Shown: positions 1-7,221 of the stretch, piece by piece
Numbering within the stretch: the first letter of the stretch is position 1
Layout: each line of letters starts with the position of its first letter
NCBI GenBank assembly: GCA_044224215.1
Contig: JBGAKX010000095.1
Location: forward strand, 1 to 16,886
Direction of reading: 5' to 3'
Length of the DNA: 16,886 nt
DNA from: DAOMFM01 sp035429825
GTDB taxonomy: Bacteria > Acidobacteriota > Blastocatellia > UBA7656 > JADIYM01
Position numbers and translations under genes: made by a program
Notes under the pieces: generated by a model
Database searches by the model: none
Told to the model about the DNA's origin: nothing
What the model saw: the letters and a program-made list of their open reading frames with translations, nothing else

Positions 1-286
1 GCTCGCATACGTGCAGTCCGCCCTGAAGATCACCGATCGTGATGGCCATGAGCTGCAGCTCGCGTGGGTCGGCAAGGACGCGAGCGTCGACGAGGTGTGG
101 GTGTACGTCGAGGCTCCGGCGCCGTCGGGGCTCGACGGCTCGCGTCTGTCGAACAAGATCTTTTTTGATCTCTTCGACGATCAGGTCAACACGGTCATCG
201 TGAAGCGCAACGGCGCCAAATCCACGGTCGTGTTCAAGCCGGGCGACGGCGAGAAGACGATCCCCGAACCAGACCGGGCGCCTTGA
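1..286 (+). CDS. DUF6702-like protein, C-terminal part (5' end outside window)
   Basis: The reading frame is open from the left edge and ends with TGA at 284-286, so only about the last 94 residues are seen. The stretch LQLAWVGKDASVDEVWVYVE, followed by a segment ending IFFDLFDDQVNTVIVK, resembles the C-terminal half of DUF6702 proteins: a beta-rich domain with a hydrophobic strand, an acidic turn and a closing 'Q-N-x-V-x-V-K' strand. The function of that family is not established as far as I know. A GTG at position 11 could be read as a start, but the frame continues upstream of it with no stop and the domain would be cut, so I treat it as internal. The gene converges on the TPR gene, with 42 bases between the stops. 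The family call is from remembered sequence pattern and is moderate. Confidence 0.55.
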   Translation, partial: LAYVQSALKITDRDGHELQLAWVGKDASVDEVWVYVEAPAPSGLDGSRLSNKIFFDLFDDQVNTVIVKRNGAKSTVVFKPGDGEKTIPEPDRAP

Positions 287-323
287 TCCGACTCGTTGCG
301 GCGGCCGTGGCTGGTTCGGGGAT
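260..323. repeat. 13-bp perfect inverted repeat between convergent genes
   Basis: ATCCCCGAACCAG at 260-272 is exactly the reverse complement of 311-323, with 38 bases between. The left arm lies inside the last codons of the DUF6702-like gene; the right arm ends 5 bases before the stop codon of the TPR gene. The position between two converging genes suits a bidirectional stem-loop that ends or stabilises transcripts. Neither side shows a T run, so it is not a classical intrinsic terminator. Confidence 0.5.
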
Positions 324-328
324 GCTGG

Positions 329-1612
329 TCAGGCCTTGAGCTTGCGGCGGGCCTCGGGATACGACAGCGCGCGCTCGATGTTCATCGCCGTCGAATCGAC
401 GATCGCCTTGTACCACTTCTGCGCGTTCTCGCTGTCGCCGAGCTTTTCGTACGCCCGCGCGAGAATCAGCATGTGGAACGGATCGGTGAGGTCGGTCTGT
501 TTCATCTCCTCGACCGCCGCCGTGTAGTCACCGTCCTGATACTTCAGGTAACCGGCGATGTAGTGATACGAAGGCCAGAACTGCTTGCCGGCCTCGCCGC
601 CGTTCTCGATCATCGTCTTGATCGTGTCGGCTTCCTTCCACGCGTCGTCGCGCTTGCCCATCCTGGATAGCGCCCGCCCCTTGCCGTGGTGCAGCCGGCC
701 GAGCCAGATCGTCTTCTGCTGATCGTCGAGCGTGCTCCCAGGGACCGTCGCGTAGCCCGCTTCGTATTCCTTGATCGCGATCTCGGGCCGTCCGCTCTCG
801 AGGTGGAGCCGCGCGATCGAGTTCCAGATGAAGACTTCGGGGAAGACCGTCGAACCGCCCGTGCGGACATAGTCGTCGCGGAACGCTTCGAGGATCTTGA
901 TGCCTTCGTCGTACTTGCCCTCGTACACATACGACCACGCGAGGCCTGTGTACGGCCCGAACGGCGCGGTGTTCGGCGCTCGCCGGTCCATCGACTTCTT
1001 GTAGTACTCGCGCGCCCGGTCGTACTTCGCCTCGAGCAGCTCGATGTTGCCGAGGAAGGTGTACGCGCGCGGCGTGCTGGGATCGAGCGCGATTGCGCGC
1101 TCAAAACACGTTCGCGCGTCGGCGAACTTGCCCTGGTTCGTGTAGATCTGGCCGAGCATCATCTGGACCATGCGCTCGTCGGGAAACTGCTTTGCGAGCT
1201 CGATGAACGACGCCAGTGCCTTGTCGGTCTCCCCGGCGCGGACCAGCATGACGGCTTCGATGTAGCGCCGCTCCGGGTCCGAGGCGTTCTTTACAAGTTC
1301 GACCACGCGCTCGTTGTTCTTCTTGAGCTCTTCGGGCGTCTGGCTGAATGTCGCGATGAAGTACTGTCCGAACGCGAACTCCGGGTCAGCCTCGACGCAC
1401 TTTCGCGCGAGGTCCTGCAGCACGGGCAGGTTCTGGAACGACTCGATGGCAAGAACGCACTGGCGGGCGTATTCGGCCGCCTGTTTCGACTTTGTGCTGA
1501 AGACGATGCGTCGCTCGGCGGGCGCCGCGTACGCGCGTGCAGGAAGCAACGTCACGACGGAAGCCGCCAGAACGAAGAGCGTGAACAAGGTGTACTTGAT
1601 GCGCGGGCTCAT
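329..1612 (-). CDS. Secreted TPR-repeat protein
   Basis: This encodes 427 residues starting at ATG 1612. A GGAGG sits at 1622-1626, 9 bases ahead of that ATG; an in-frame GTG three codons upstream overlaps this site and is less likely. The N-terminus (MSPRIKYTLFTLFVLAASVV...ARAYAA) is a clear signal peptide with an AYA-type cleavage site, so the protein is probably exported to the periplasm. The rest is a run of helix-turn-helix repeats typical of tetratricopeptide motifs, for example ARTCFERAIALDP, YDRAREYYKKSM, PEIAIKEYEAGY, DGDYTAAVEEMKQ and SENAQKWYKAIV. TPR arrays hold protein partners; no catalytic domain is visible. The gene lies about 85 bases downstream of the transporter-hydrolase gene on the same strand and may share its transcript. 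Partner and pathway are unknown. Confidence 0.85.
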   Translation of the reverse strand: MSPRIKYTLFTLFVLAASVVTLLPARAYAAPAERRIVFSTKSKQAAEYARQCVLAIESFQNLPVLQDLARKCVEADPEFAFGQYFIATFSQTPEELKKNNERVVELVKNASDPERRYIEAVMLVRAGETDKALASFIELAKQFPDERMVQMMLGQIYTNQGKFADARTCFERAIALDPSTPRAYTFLGNIELLEAKYDRAREYYKKSMDRRAPNTAPFGPYTGLAWSYVYEGKYDEGIKILEAFRDDYVRTGGSTVFPEVFIWNSIARLHLESGRPEIAIKEYEAGYATVPGSTLDDQQKTIWLGRLHHGKGRALSRMGKRDDAWKEADTIKTMIENGGEAGKQFWPSYHYIAGYLKYQDGDYTAAVEEMKQTDLTDPFHMLILARAYEKLGDSENAQKWYKAIVDSTAMNIERALSYPEARRKLKA

Positions 1613-1697
1613 GCGGAGCACCTCCAGAGGATTGTGGATCTGACCAGCGGAACGATCGAGGTTCGCCGGTCTGATACGCCCCCAGGGCGGCCGTGTT

Positions 1698-3839
1698 TCA
1701 ACGGGCAGGCGCGTCAGCCAAAGCTTTCTGTAAAAAGGTATTTACAGCGTTTACATATCCGGCGGGATCCTGGTCGTACGCATGACCGTGGGTTGCGTCC
1801 GTGACGATGAACTTCTCCTTGAGCGGGCTCGTCGACGCGTCGTACAGCGGGTCCAGAACAGTCTCGATCGGCATCCGAACGTCGCTGCTCCCGCCGATGA
1901 AAAGAATCGGGCACGACGTGTGTCGCACGGCGTCCGCCACGTCGAACTGGCCCGGCAGGTAGCTCATGCGAAGCGACGTGAACCACACGAGCATCGGCGC
2001 GAACGGATAGACCGGAATATGGGCAAGAGCGAGGTGATGGTAGATCGTGTGCTGCAATGACAGGAAGCTGCTGTCTGCGATCACGGCAGCAATTCCGGAT
2101 GTTTCGGACGCCGCCAGGAGCGTCGCAGCTGCACCCATCGACACGCCGAAAAGAACAATTCGATTTTCGGGTGTCCGGTCGCGTGCATACGCAATCGCCG
2201 CTTCGACGTCCCTTCGTTCCTCGTACCCAAGCGTGCAGAACTCGCCAGGGCTTTTGCCGTGGCGGCGAAAGTCGTAAATCAAGACTCCATAGCCATCCTT
2301 GGCCAGATCCGCTCCACGATGAAGAAGCTCGAATCGCGAACGAAACAGGCCGTGCGACATAACGATCGTGACGCCGCGATCAGTCCCCGGGAGAAACCAG
2401 CCTGAGAGCTGATTGCCATCGACCGACTGGAACGAAACGTCCTCGTAGCCGACACCATAGATGGCTGGCGTATCGGGCAGATTGCGTTCGTTGGGCCTTG
2501 TCCACGCCTTGGTTACGAGAAAGCTGAGCGACCAGGGGAGCGCGATCGCGAGAAACACGATCGTGCCAACCATCGCCACCGCTATGCGGCGCAACCACGA
2601 CCTGCGGCGCGGAGCGATCGTTTGCGGCTCATCGTGGGGGTCTTCGATCCGGCTCAGGCTTGCCCACGCCAGCAGCGACAAGACCGCGCAGAGAAACCCG
2701 ATGCCCATGAATCCCATCGGTCCGAACAGCCAGCCGGCCGCGGCGACCGCGCTCGCGATCCCGAGTTGCGATGCGCCGTTTCTGAGCGCGATGTACGTCG
2801 GACGCTCCTCCGGCGTGACGATTTCGGTGACGAGAGCCTGAAGCGGCGCCACGCGCAGCGACGCGACGAACGCGGTGATCGCGATCAGCAGCCACAGCGG
2901 CAGGCCCCACGTGAACGCCGGGACCATCACGAGCAGCAGCGCGAGAACGAGGCTGCCGCGCGCTGCAAAGACACGCTTCCCGAACCGGTCCGACAGCTTG
3001 CCGCCGAGCGCTCCGCCGATGACGGCACCAAGACCCGCGACGGCGTACACGGCGCCGACCTTGCCGGTGCCAGCTCCGAATCCCTGGTTCAGCCACACGC
3101 CAAGGAACGCCGTGAATCCGACGAGCCCGCCCGACACAAAGAATGCGCTGATCAATCCGTGCCGCGCGGAACGCGACTGGGTCGAGAGCCGCCACAACTT
3201 GGCGAGCGTTCCTTCGCGCGGACCGTCCGAAGTGGTTGTCGCGAGGTTGTGGAGCGAGCTGAGCGGAACCATCTTCACCAGCACCGCGCACAGTCCGACC
3301 GCCGTTGCCGAGACAAGGAATGCGACGCGCCACCCGAACTGGCCCGTCAGCAGCGTGGCGATGGGCACGCCGAGCACGGGCGCCAGAAAGTAGCTGACGG
3401 CCACCCACGTCATCTGACCGCCTCGGCGGTCATAGCTCGAGGCGTTCGCGAGGGCAGCTATCGCGAGCGCCGAGATGAGTCCGCCGGCACAGCCGCACAT
3501 CGCCCGTGCCGCATAGAAGACGACAATGTTCGGCGACGCGGCCGCGACCAGTGTGGCGACCGCAAAGATGGCTCCCGACAGCGGGAGCCATCGCTGAGGC
3601 TCGCGGATTCGGGACATGCGCGCAAGACCGAGCGCAACCATGGCTGCCGCGATCGAGTACACCGTGGCCGCCGTCGCGACCAGCGCCTGGTCGGCGGCGA
3701 GGCCTGCGGCGATCTGCGGAGCGATCGCGGAGACGACTTGCGAGTCGATCAATGCCAGCAGGATCAGCAGGCAGGTGATCTGCGGAGCGAATCGTGAGAG
3801 TGGATTGGTGTCGAGTTGCGCGGACGCGTCGTCGGTCAT
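1698..3839 (-). CDS. MFS transporter fused to a C-terminal alpha/beta hydrolase
   Basis: This encodes 713 residues from ATG 3839. Residues about 17-396 form a 12-helix MFS transporter of the drug/sugar efflux type, with two six-helix halves separated by a polar loop near 195-225 and the loop motif GGKLSDRFGKRV at 279-290. A basic stretch (RRRSWLRR, 411-418) precedes a thirteenth hydrophobic segment (about 419-443). Residues about 465-708 are an alpha/beta hydrolase: oxyanion region MSHG at 494-497, nucleophile elbow GVSMG with Ser567, a likely acid Asp653 in SSDVRMP, and a likely catalytic His684 or His686 in THGHAYDQ. Both halves look complete. The ribosome binding site is weak. It is transcribed away from the YD-motif gene and toward the TPR gene. 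The substrate of neither half can be read from sequence. An assembly-made fusion is unlikely since one frame runs through without a break. Confidence 0.85.
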   Translation of the reverse strand: MTDDASAQLDTNPLSRFAPQITCLLILLALIDSQVVSAIAPQIAAGLAADQALVATAATVYSIAAAMVALGLARMSRIREPQRWLPLSGAIFAVATLVAAASPNIVVFYAARAMCGCAGGLISALAIAALANASSYDRRGGQMTWVAVSYFLAPVLGVPIATLLTGQFGWRVAFLVSATAVGLCAVLVKMVPLSSLHNLATTTSDGPREGTLAKLWRLSTQSRSARHGLISAFFVSGGLVGFTAFLGVWLNQGFGAGTGKVGAVYAVAGLGAVIGGALGGKLSDRFGKRVFAARGSLVLALLLVMVPAFTWGLPLWLLIAITAFVASLRVAPLQALVTEIVTPEERPTYIALRNGASQLGIASAVAAAGWLFGPMGFMGIGFLCAVLSLLAWASLSRIEDPHDEPQTIAPRRRSWLRRIAVAMVGTIVFLAIALPWSLSFLVTKAWTRPNERNLPDTPAIYGVGYEDVSFQSVDGNQLSGWFLPGTDRGVTIVMSHGLFRSRFELLHRGADLAKDGYGVLIYDFRRHGKSPGEFCTLGYEERRDVEAAIAYARDRTPENRIVLFGVSMGAAATLLAASETSGIAAVIADSSFLSLQHTIYHHLALAHIPVYPFAPMLVWFTSLRMSYLPGQFDVADAVRHTSCPILFIGGSSDVRMPIETVLDPLYDASTSPLKEKFIVTDATHGHAYDQDPAGYVNAVNTFLQKALADAPAR

Positions 3840-4152
3840 GTCGGGGATTGTGGAGACGTCGTGGCTTGCCGTCGCGTTTACAACTCTCGCGCCACGGTCT
3901 CTGCAAAGTGGAGATTCTGCATCAAATATGTAACTTTCGCCCGCACCCCGTCGTACAGCTTCTGTTCAACGGGTCTGTTCGCAACTTTTTACACCACGAA
4001 TGGTACGCTGTCGGCGAGAATAAGTTTCCCGATAGCTCGCGATCGGGAGGGTGTGACACAGGCACTCTCGGGATGTAAACGCCTCAAGAAGCGGCGGGTT
4101 CGGCAGGGGCGCACTGCGATCGAATCGTCGCCACACAGCTGGAAGGTGTTGC
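3840..4152. promoter_or_regulatory. Divergent intergenic region
   Basis: This is 313 bases between two genes that point away from each other, locally less GC-rich than its surroundings, so it should hold promoters for both. For the - strand gene I see only a weak candidate: TGTAAA at 3882-3877 with TTGCAG at 3906-3901, 18 bases apart, with the -35 half poor. For the + strand gene no convincing -35/-10 pair stands out. A dyad lies at 4027-4048 (listed separately). No convincing small gene or RNA is seen. Confidence 0.4.
4027..4048. promoter_or_regulatory. Small dyad in leader of the YD-motif gene
   Basis: TCCCGAT at 4027-4033 is the reverse complement of ATCGGGA at 4042-4048, with an 8-base centre. 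It lies about 105 bases ahead of the start at 4153. It could be an operator for a dimeric regulator or a leader hairpin. A 7-bp match in GC-rich DNA can occur by chance. Confidence 0.25.
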
Positions 4153-5256
4153 ATGAAGCTCGCAGTTCTCGTTCTCCTGCTTTCAGCAGCGACGTCCGCC
4201 GTGGGTCAGACGCACCCGGTGTCCGAGGCGCACGCGCGAGGTTTCAAGGGCAGTGTGCGCACAGTCCGCGAGGAGGTCGCCGATGTCTATCGCGCCGGCG
4301 GCACGCTCGTTGAGGGACAACGTCGACTTTCAGGGCTCGAATCGTATGACTCCGCTGGTCGGCTTGTTTCGTCCACACGTTATGTGAACGGCGTCGCGAT
4401 CGAGCGCAACCGCCTTGTGCAACTCGATCGTGCGACTGTCGCCGTTGAGACCGAGTATCGGCGCAGCGACACGCATTTTGCGCTCGTGAGTGCCGGGACC
4501 GGAATGTCGTTTCGCGACGGCGCCGGGACGTGGCGGTCAGAGCGTGCGCTCTGGTCGATCGTCCGCGACTGCTCGGGCCGCGTGGTCGAGAAGGTGTTCC
4601 ACGCTTCCGACGACGATTCGACGGCCGTGGCGCGCGAGCGGGCTCGATACGACGATCGCGCACGGCTGGCTGAGACGTTGCGACTTGCGGGTGACGGGTC
4701 GGAACTCGGACGCGATCTCTTCAGCTATGACGCAACCGGTGCGCTTGTGTCGCTCGACGTCGTGTCGGCCACGGGCGAGATCGTCGAACGGACGACCTAC
4801 GACGGCTACGTGTTCGATGCAAATGGAAACTGGACCCGTCGGGCAGAGCACGTTCGAGCCGGCCCGCTTGTAACGGAGCGCGTCGTGTACCGAACGCTGT
4901 CGTACCAGCCGCCTCGGCCGCGCGCCGCGTCGCGTTCCAACGTGTTGGCGCGCGGCTATTACCCGCGCGCGTACTGCTGGATGGCTCGCCTCGCGGCGGG
5001 GAACGTCGCAGGTTCACGCACGGAGAGCGCCCTCGTTGCGGTGGCGACTGCTGGATCGAGCGAGAAGGGCACCCTACGCTCGCCGGCCGTCGTGGCGCTC
5101 GGCAACGAGGAGAAATCCGAAGCCCGGCCCAGCGTAGTCGGCGCGTCCATGGAGGTCACGACGATCGAGATTGTCGTTGGCAGGACGGCGACGCCCGATC
5201 AACCGGCTTCGACCGATGCCGACACCGAGCACAGGGACGACATCGACTCGAAGTAG
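4153..5256 (+). CDS. Secreted protein with YD/RHS-like motifs
   Basis: This encodes 367 residues; the ATG at 4153 is preceded by GGAAGG at 4141-4146. Residues 1-19 (MKLAVLVLLLSAATSAVGQ) form a signal peptide, so export is likely. The middle has repeated beta-hairpin motifs of the YD type: YDSAGRLVSSTRY (65-77), YDDRARLAETLRL (166-178), YDATGALVSLDVV (192-204) and YVFDANGNWTRR (219-230). YD motifs occur in RHS and related surface proteins and fold as beta strands that wrap or bind; here only a few are present and no toxin domain is visible. The part after about residue 252 is low in recognisable structure and rich in Ala, Ser, Arg and Glu, unlike the rest. The role is unknown. It is transcribed from the divergent region and is not clearly linked to its neighbours. 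Confidence 0.75.
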   Translation: MKLAVLVLLLSAATSAVGQTHPVSEAHARGFKGSVRTVREEVADVYRAGGTLVEGQRRLSGLESYDSAGRLVSSTRYVNGVAIERNRLVQLDRATVAVETEYRRSDTHFALVSAGTGMSFRDGAGTWRSERALWSIVRDCSGRVVEKVFHASDDDSTAVARERARYDDRARLAETLRLAGDGSELGRDLFSYDATGALVSLDVVSATGEIVERTTYDGYVFDANGNWTRRAEHVRAGPLVTERVVYRTLSYQPPRPRAASRSNVLARGYYPRAYCWMARLAAGNVAGSRTESALVAVATAGSSEKGTLRSPAVVALGNEEKSEARPSVVGASMEVTTIEIVVGRTATPDQPASTDADTEHRDDIDSK

Positions 5257-5277
5257 CGCCCCGATAGTCAACGCTCA

Positions 5278-5341
5278 GCGTGCGGTTCTCGTGCCGTCGT
5301 GGCGGGCCTCCCGGCTCGTACCGGCGACGGCGGTCGCACGC
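5278..5341 (+). terminator. GC-rich nested stem-loop, possible terminator
   Basis: GCGTGCG at 5278-5284 pairs with CGCACGC at 5335-5341, and inside it GCCGTCG at 5293-5299 pairs with CGACGGC at 5325-5331. The structure begins 22 bases after the stop of the YD-motif gene and ends before the promoter of the next gene. There is no T run after it, so termination is only a suggestion. Confidence 0.3.
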
Positions 5342-5360
5342 AGCGGCTCCGCCCCCCATC

Positions 5361-5389
5361 TCGACACACCCGACGCTTCCCTGTATAAC
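5361..5389 (+). promoter_or_regulatory. Sigma70-type promoter for the SLOG-like gene
   Basis: TCGACA at 5361-5366 (five of six bases of the -35 consensus) and TATAAC at 5384-5389 (five of six of the -10) are separated by exactly 17 bases. Transcription would begin near 5396, giving a leader of about 37 bases before the ATG at 5433. It is the best promoter match I found in the window. Confidence 0.6.
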
Positions 5390-5432
5390 TACACCCGCTT
5401 TTTTCACTCGCATGACTTGAAGGAGACGGTGG

Positions 5433-5984
5433 ATGCCGAAGGCTAACGACTGCACATTGTTCAGCGGCGGCGCAAATGGCGCCGAGGCGGAGTTTGGCGC
5501 GAACGCCGAGCGTCACGGGATCGACGAGGTGAACTACACTTTCGAGGAGCACCAGATCGCCCGAACCCGCGGTGTCCGCGTGCTGACGCACGCCGAGCTG
5601 AAGAAGGGTGACGTCAGTCTGAGCTACGTCTCGAATCTCATGCATCGCACGTATCCGAACACTCCCCTGTTTCGAAAGGTCCTTCAGACGATCTGGTACC
5701 AGGTGAACAGCGGCCAGGAGATCTACGTCGTTGGCAAGATCATGGACGACGGCACGGTGAAGGGCGGAACGGGCTGGGGCGCGGAGTTCGCCAAGATCTG
5801 CAACAAGCCGCTCTTCGTTTTTGACCAGGAGCGCGACGGCTGGTTTGTGTGGGACAACGGCACGTGGAACGACATCGCGCCTCCTGTCATTGGTGAGTCG
5901 CAGTTCACGGGAACCGGGACGCGCTTCCTCGAGCCGAACGGCCGGCAGGCGATCGCGGACCTCTTCGACCGCTCGTTCCGCTGA
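5433..5984 (+). CDS. Putative SLOG/Rossmann-fold protein of unknown function
   Basis: This encodes 183 residues from ATG 5433, with a strong ribosome binding site AAGGAGA at 5420-5426. The N-terminus reads TLFSGGANGAEAEFG (8-22), which resembles the first strand and glycine-rich loop of SLOG-superfamily proteins (the LOG, DprA and YspA types that bind nucleotides or related ligands). A second glycine cluster, KGGTGWGAEFAK (110-121), is followed by a strand PLFVFDQ and an aromatic segment DGWFVW. There is no signal peptide or membrane segment, so it should be cytosolic. The whole domain seems present. It has its own promoter and ends 7 bases from the stop of the opposing small ORF. The ligand and role are unknown; the SLOG call rests on the glycine motif and spacing only. 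Confidence 0.7.
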   Translation: MPKANDCTLFSGGANGAEAEFGANAERHGIDEVNYTFEEHQIARTRGVRVLTHAELKKGDVSLSYVSNLMHRTYPNTPLFRKVLQTIWYQVNSGQEIYVVGKIMDDGTVKGGTGWGAEFAKICNKPLFVFDQERDGWFVWDNGTWNDIAPPVIGESQFTGTGTRFLEPNGRQAIADLFDRSFR

Positions 5985-5991
5985 TTCCGGT

Positions 5992-6303
5992 CTAGTTGAT
6001 CGCGGAGCTCGTCGCACCGGCGCTCGGCACGAATGTCGGCGTCTCGGTCGGCATTCCGCTCGCTGGATCGATGCGCACCCACCATCGTCCGAGCGGACCG
6101 CGATACTCTGCGTGCGGATGGCGTCCGGGAAGGTGGTTGAACTGCACGTGCGTTCCCGCATCGGGCTTTGTGACGCGACTCTCCGGACTGTCGGCCGGGA
6201 ACGGCTTCCACCTGTCCTCGGCATAGAAGACGAGCGCCGCTCGCCGAACCGTCTCGATGACGGCGAGTGCCGGGTCGTTGGGATCGAGTTCGATGAGGGT
6301 CAC
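5992..6303 (-). CDS. Small hypothetical protein downstream of the phosphopantetheinyl transferase
   Basis: This encodes 103 residues from a GTG at 6303, 41 bases after the stop of the transferase gene and on the same strand. No ribosome binding site is evident. The sequence looks like a folded protein, with an N-terminal helix-like part (IETVRRAALVFYAEDRWKPF) and a central part rich in His, Trp and Arg (HLPGRHPHAEYRGPLGRWWV). The last 15 residues are Ser/Ala/Thr-rich. I recognise no family. If real it would be the last gene of the synthase-carboxylase-transferase group. An overlapping + strand frame (5996-6226) is less protein-like. Confidence 0.5.
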   Translation of the reverse strand: MTLIELDPNDPALAVIETVRRAALVFYAEDRWKPFPADSPESRVTKPDAGTHVQFNHLPGRHPHAEYRGPLGRWWVRIDPASGMPTETPTFVPSAGATSSAIN

Positions 6304-6344
6304 GCGCGAATGCTACCACGCAATCGCTCAGAGCGCGGTGACGG

Positions 6345-7028
6345 TCAGGCTTCGCGAGGCGCAGCGTGCAGCCTTGGACAGCCGACAACGGTGAAGACGA
6401 ACGCACCGTCCACGCGCCACCATCCGCCGTACGAGGTCGCCGGTTCGCGTCGGGTCACGGTGATCGGCTGCCAGCCGCTCGCGGCTACGTCGAGCCTGAG
6501 GTCGTCGACGACGACCGCCACATCGCGCGTGTCGAGACGCAGGCCTTCGCCGATTGCTTTCAACGCGGACTCGCGCGCGCTCCAGAGCAAAGTTGTTGCG
6601 TGTGCGCGAAGTTCTTCCGGTAGAGCACTTACGAATGCAACCTCGATCGGCGTGAAATAGTCGGCGGCAAACGAGGGATCGCGCGGCTCGACCAGTTCGA
6701 TGTCGCACCCGATGGCAATCCCCGCAGGCGCGACCGTGCATACAGCGCGCGCGTTCGAGTGGCTGAGCGAGATGGCGCACGGTGCGCGAGTGCCGCCGAC
6801 GAGCGCTTCTGGCGAGCCGTCAGGTCTCGCCCGGATCTCGACGTCGGTAAGATCGGGAGTCGTCAGCCATTGTTGAACCGCGCGCTTGGCGGTCCAGCGG
6901 CCGAGCCGCCAGTCGGCTCGGCGTTTGGGAACGCGGAGGGTCGATTCGAATTCGAGCTCCCACGGCGTGAGCCACCGGTTGTGGTCCGGTACGTCGTCGG
7001 CCGTGTGTGTGATGAGGAGCACGTGCAT
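6345..7028 (-). CDS. 4'-phosphopantetheinyl transferase (Sfp-type)
   Basis: Such enzymes move the phosphopantetheine arm from coenzyme A onto carrier-protein domains. With the chosen start at ATG 7028 the protein has 227 residues, within the Sfp-type size range. Visible family motifs are LGRWTAKRAV (42-51), PDGSPEA (69-75), ISLSHS (86-91), the metal-binding IGCDIEL with Asp109 and Glu111, and WSARESALKAIGEG (149-162) with Trp149, Glu153 and Lys157, matching the W-x-x-K-E-x-x-x-K signature with Arg in place of the first Lys. Longer starts at 7061, 7076 and 7130 are open, but the last lies inside the inverted-repeat element and its first residues are repeat-encoded. No clear ribosome binding site marks the start. 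It lies downstream of the carboxylase and synthase genes on the same strand, so the synthase carrier domains are its likely substrates. Confidence 0.88.
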   Translation of the reverse strand: MHVLLITHTADDVPDHNRWLTPWELEFESTLRVPKRRADWRLGRWTAKRAVQQWLTTPDLTDVEIRARPDGSPEALVGGTRAPCAISLSHSNARAVCTVAPAGIAIGCDIELVEPRDPSFAADYFTPIEVAFVSALPEELRAHATTLLWSARESALKAIGEGLRLDTRDVAVVVDDLRLDVAASGWQPITVTRREPATSYGGWWRVDGAFVFTVVGCPRLHAAPREA

Positions 7029-7079
7029 GGCGTCGAGCTGCGTGCATACGCGAGGTCGCATCGATGGTACCCGCATGAT

Positions 7080-7210
7080 CGACCCGCCACCTACCGGTGG
7101 CGGTACTGTGACGTGACATGTGCGATGCAATCCTGCCGGGATGGTTCCATGGCCAAGCGTTTTCGCGATCTACCTGGGCCACAGTACCGCCACCGGTAGG
7201 TGGCGGGTCG
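7080..7210. repeat. 131-bp element with perfect 31-bp inverted arms (REPIN-like)
   Basis: Bases 7080-7110 are the exact reverse complement of 7180-7210, with a 69-base spacer. Each arm also holds its own hairpin: at 7084-7103 the stem CCGCCACC / GGTGGCGG encloses the loop TACC. Two palindromic units in inverted order around a short spacer is the layout of REP doublets (REPINs). No flanking target-site duplication is visible and no T run follows either arm. It fills almost all of the gap between the carboxylase stop and the transferase start, so the transcript would fold here. I see no second copy in the window. Confidence 0.8.
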
Positions 7211-7221
7211 CTGGCTGATGC

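Noticed and set aside
1613..1697. Terminator between the transporter-hydrolase and TPR genes
   Set aside because: Only a 5-bp GC hairpin near the gap start and no T run; not enough to call.
2622..3797. + strand open frame (391 codons) opposite the transporter part
   Set aside because: The translation is charged and repeat-like (Arg/Asp/Gln/Glu), as expected from the complement of hydrophobic helix codons; the - strand encodes 12 clear membrane helices.
7029..7130. Longer transferase start at 7130
   Set aside because: The extra N-terminus is encoded partly by the inverted-repeat arm and does not resemble the family; the start at 7028 gives the expected N-terminus.
7080..7210. MITE or IS remnant explanation for the inverted element
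   Set aside because: No target-site duplication at the flanks and the internal hairpin in each arm fits a REP doublet better; not excluded.
7080..7210. Intrinsic terminator after the carboxylase gene
   Set aside because: There is no T run after either arm on the transcribed strand, and the 69-base spacer is long for a terminator loop.
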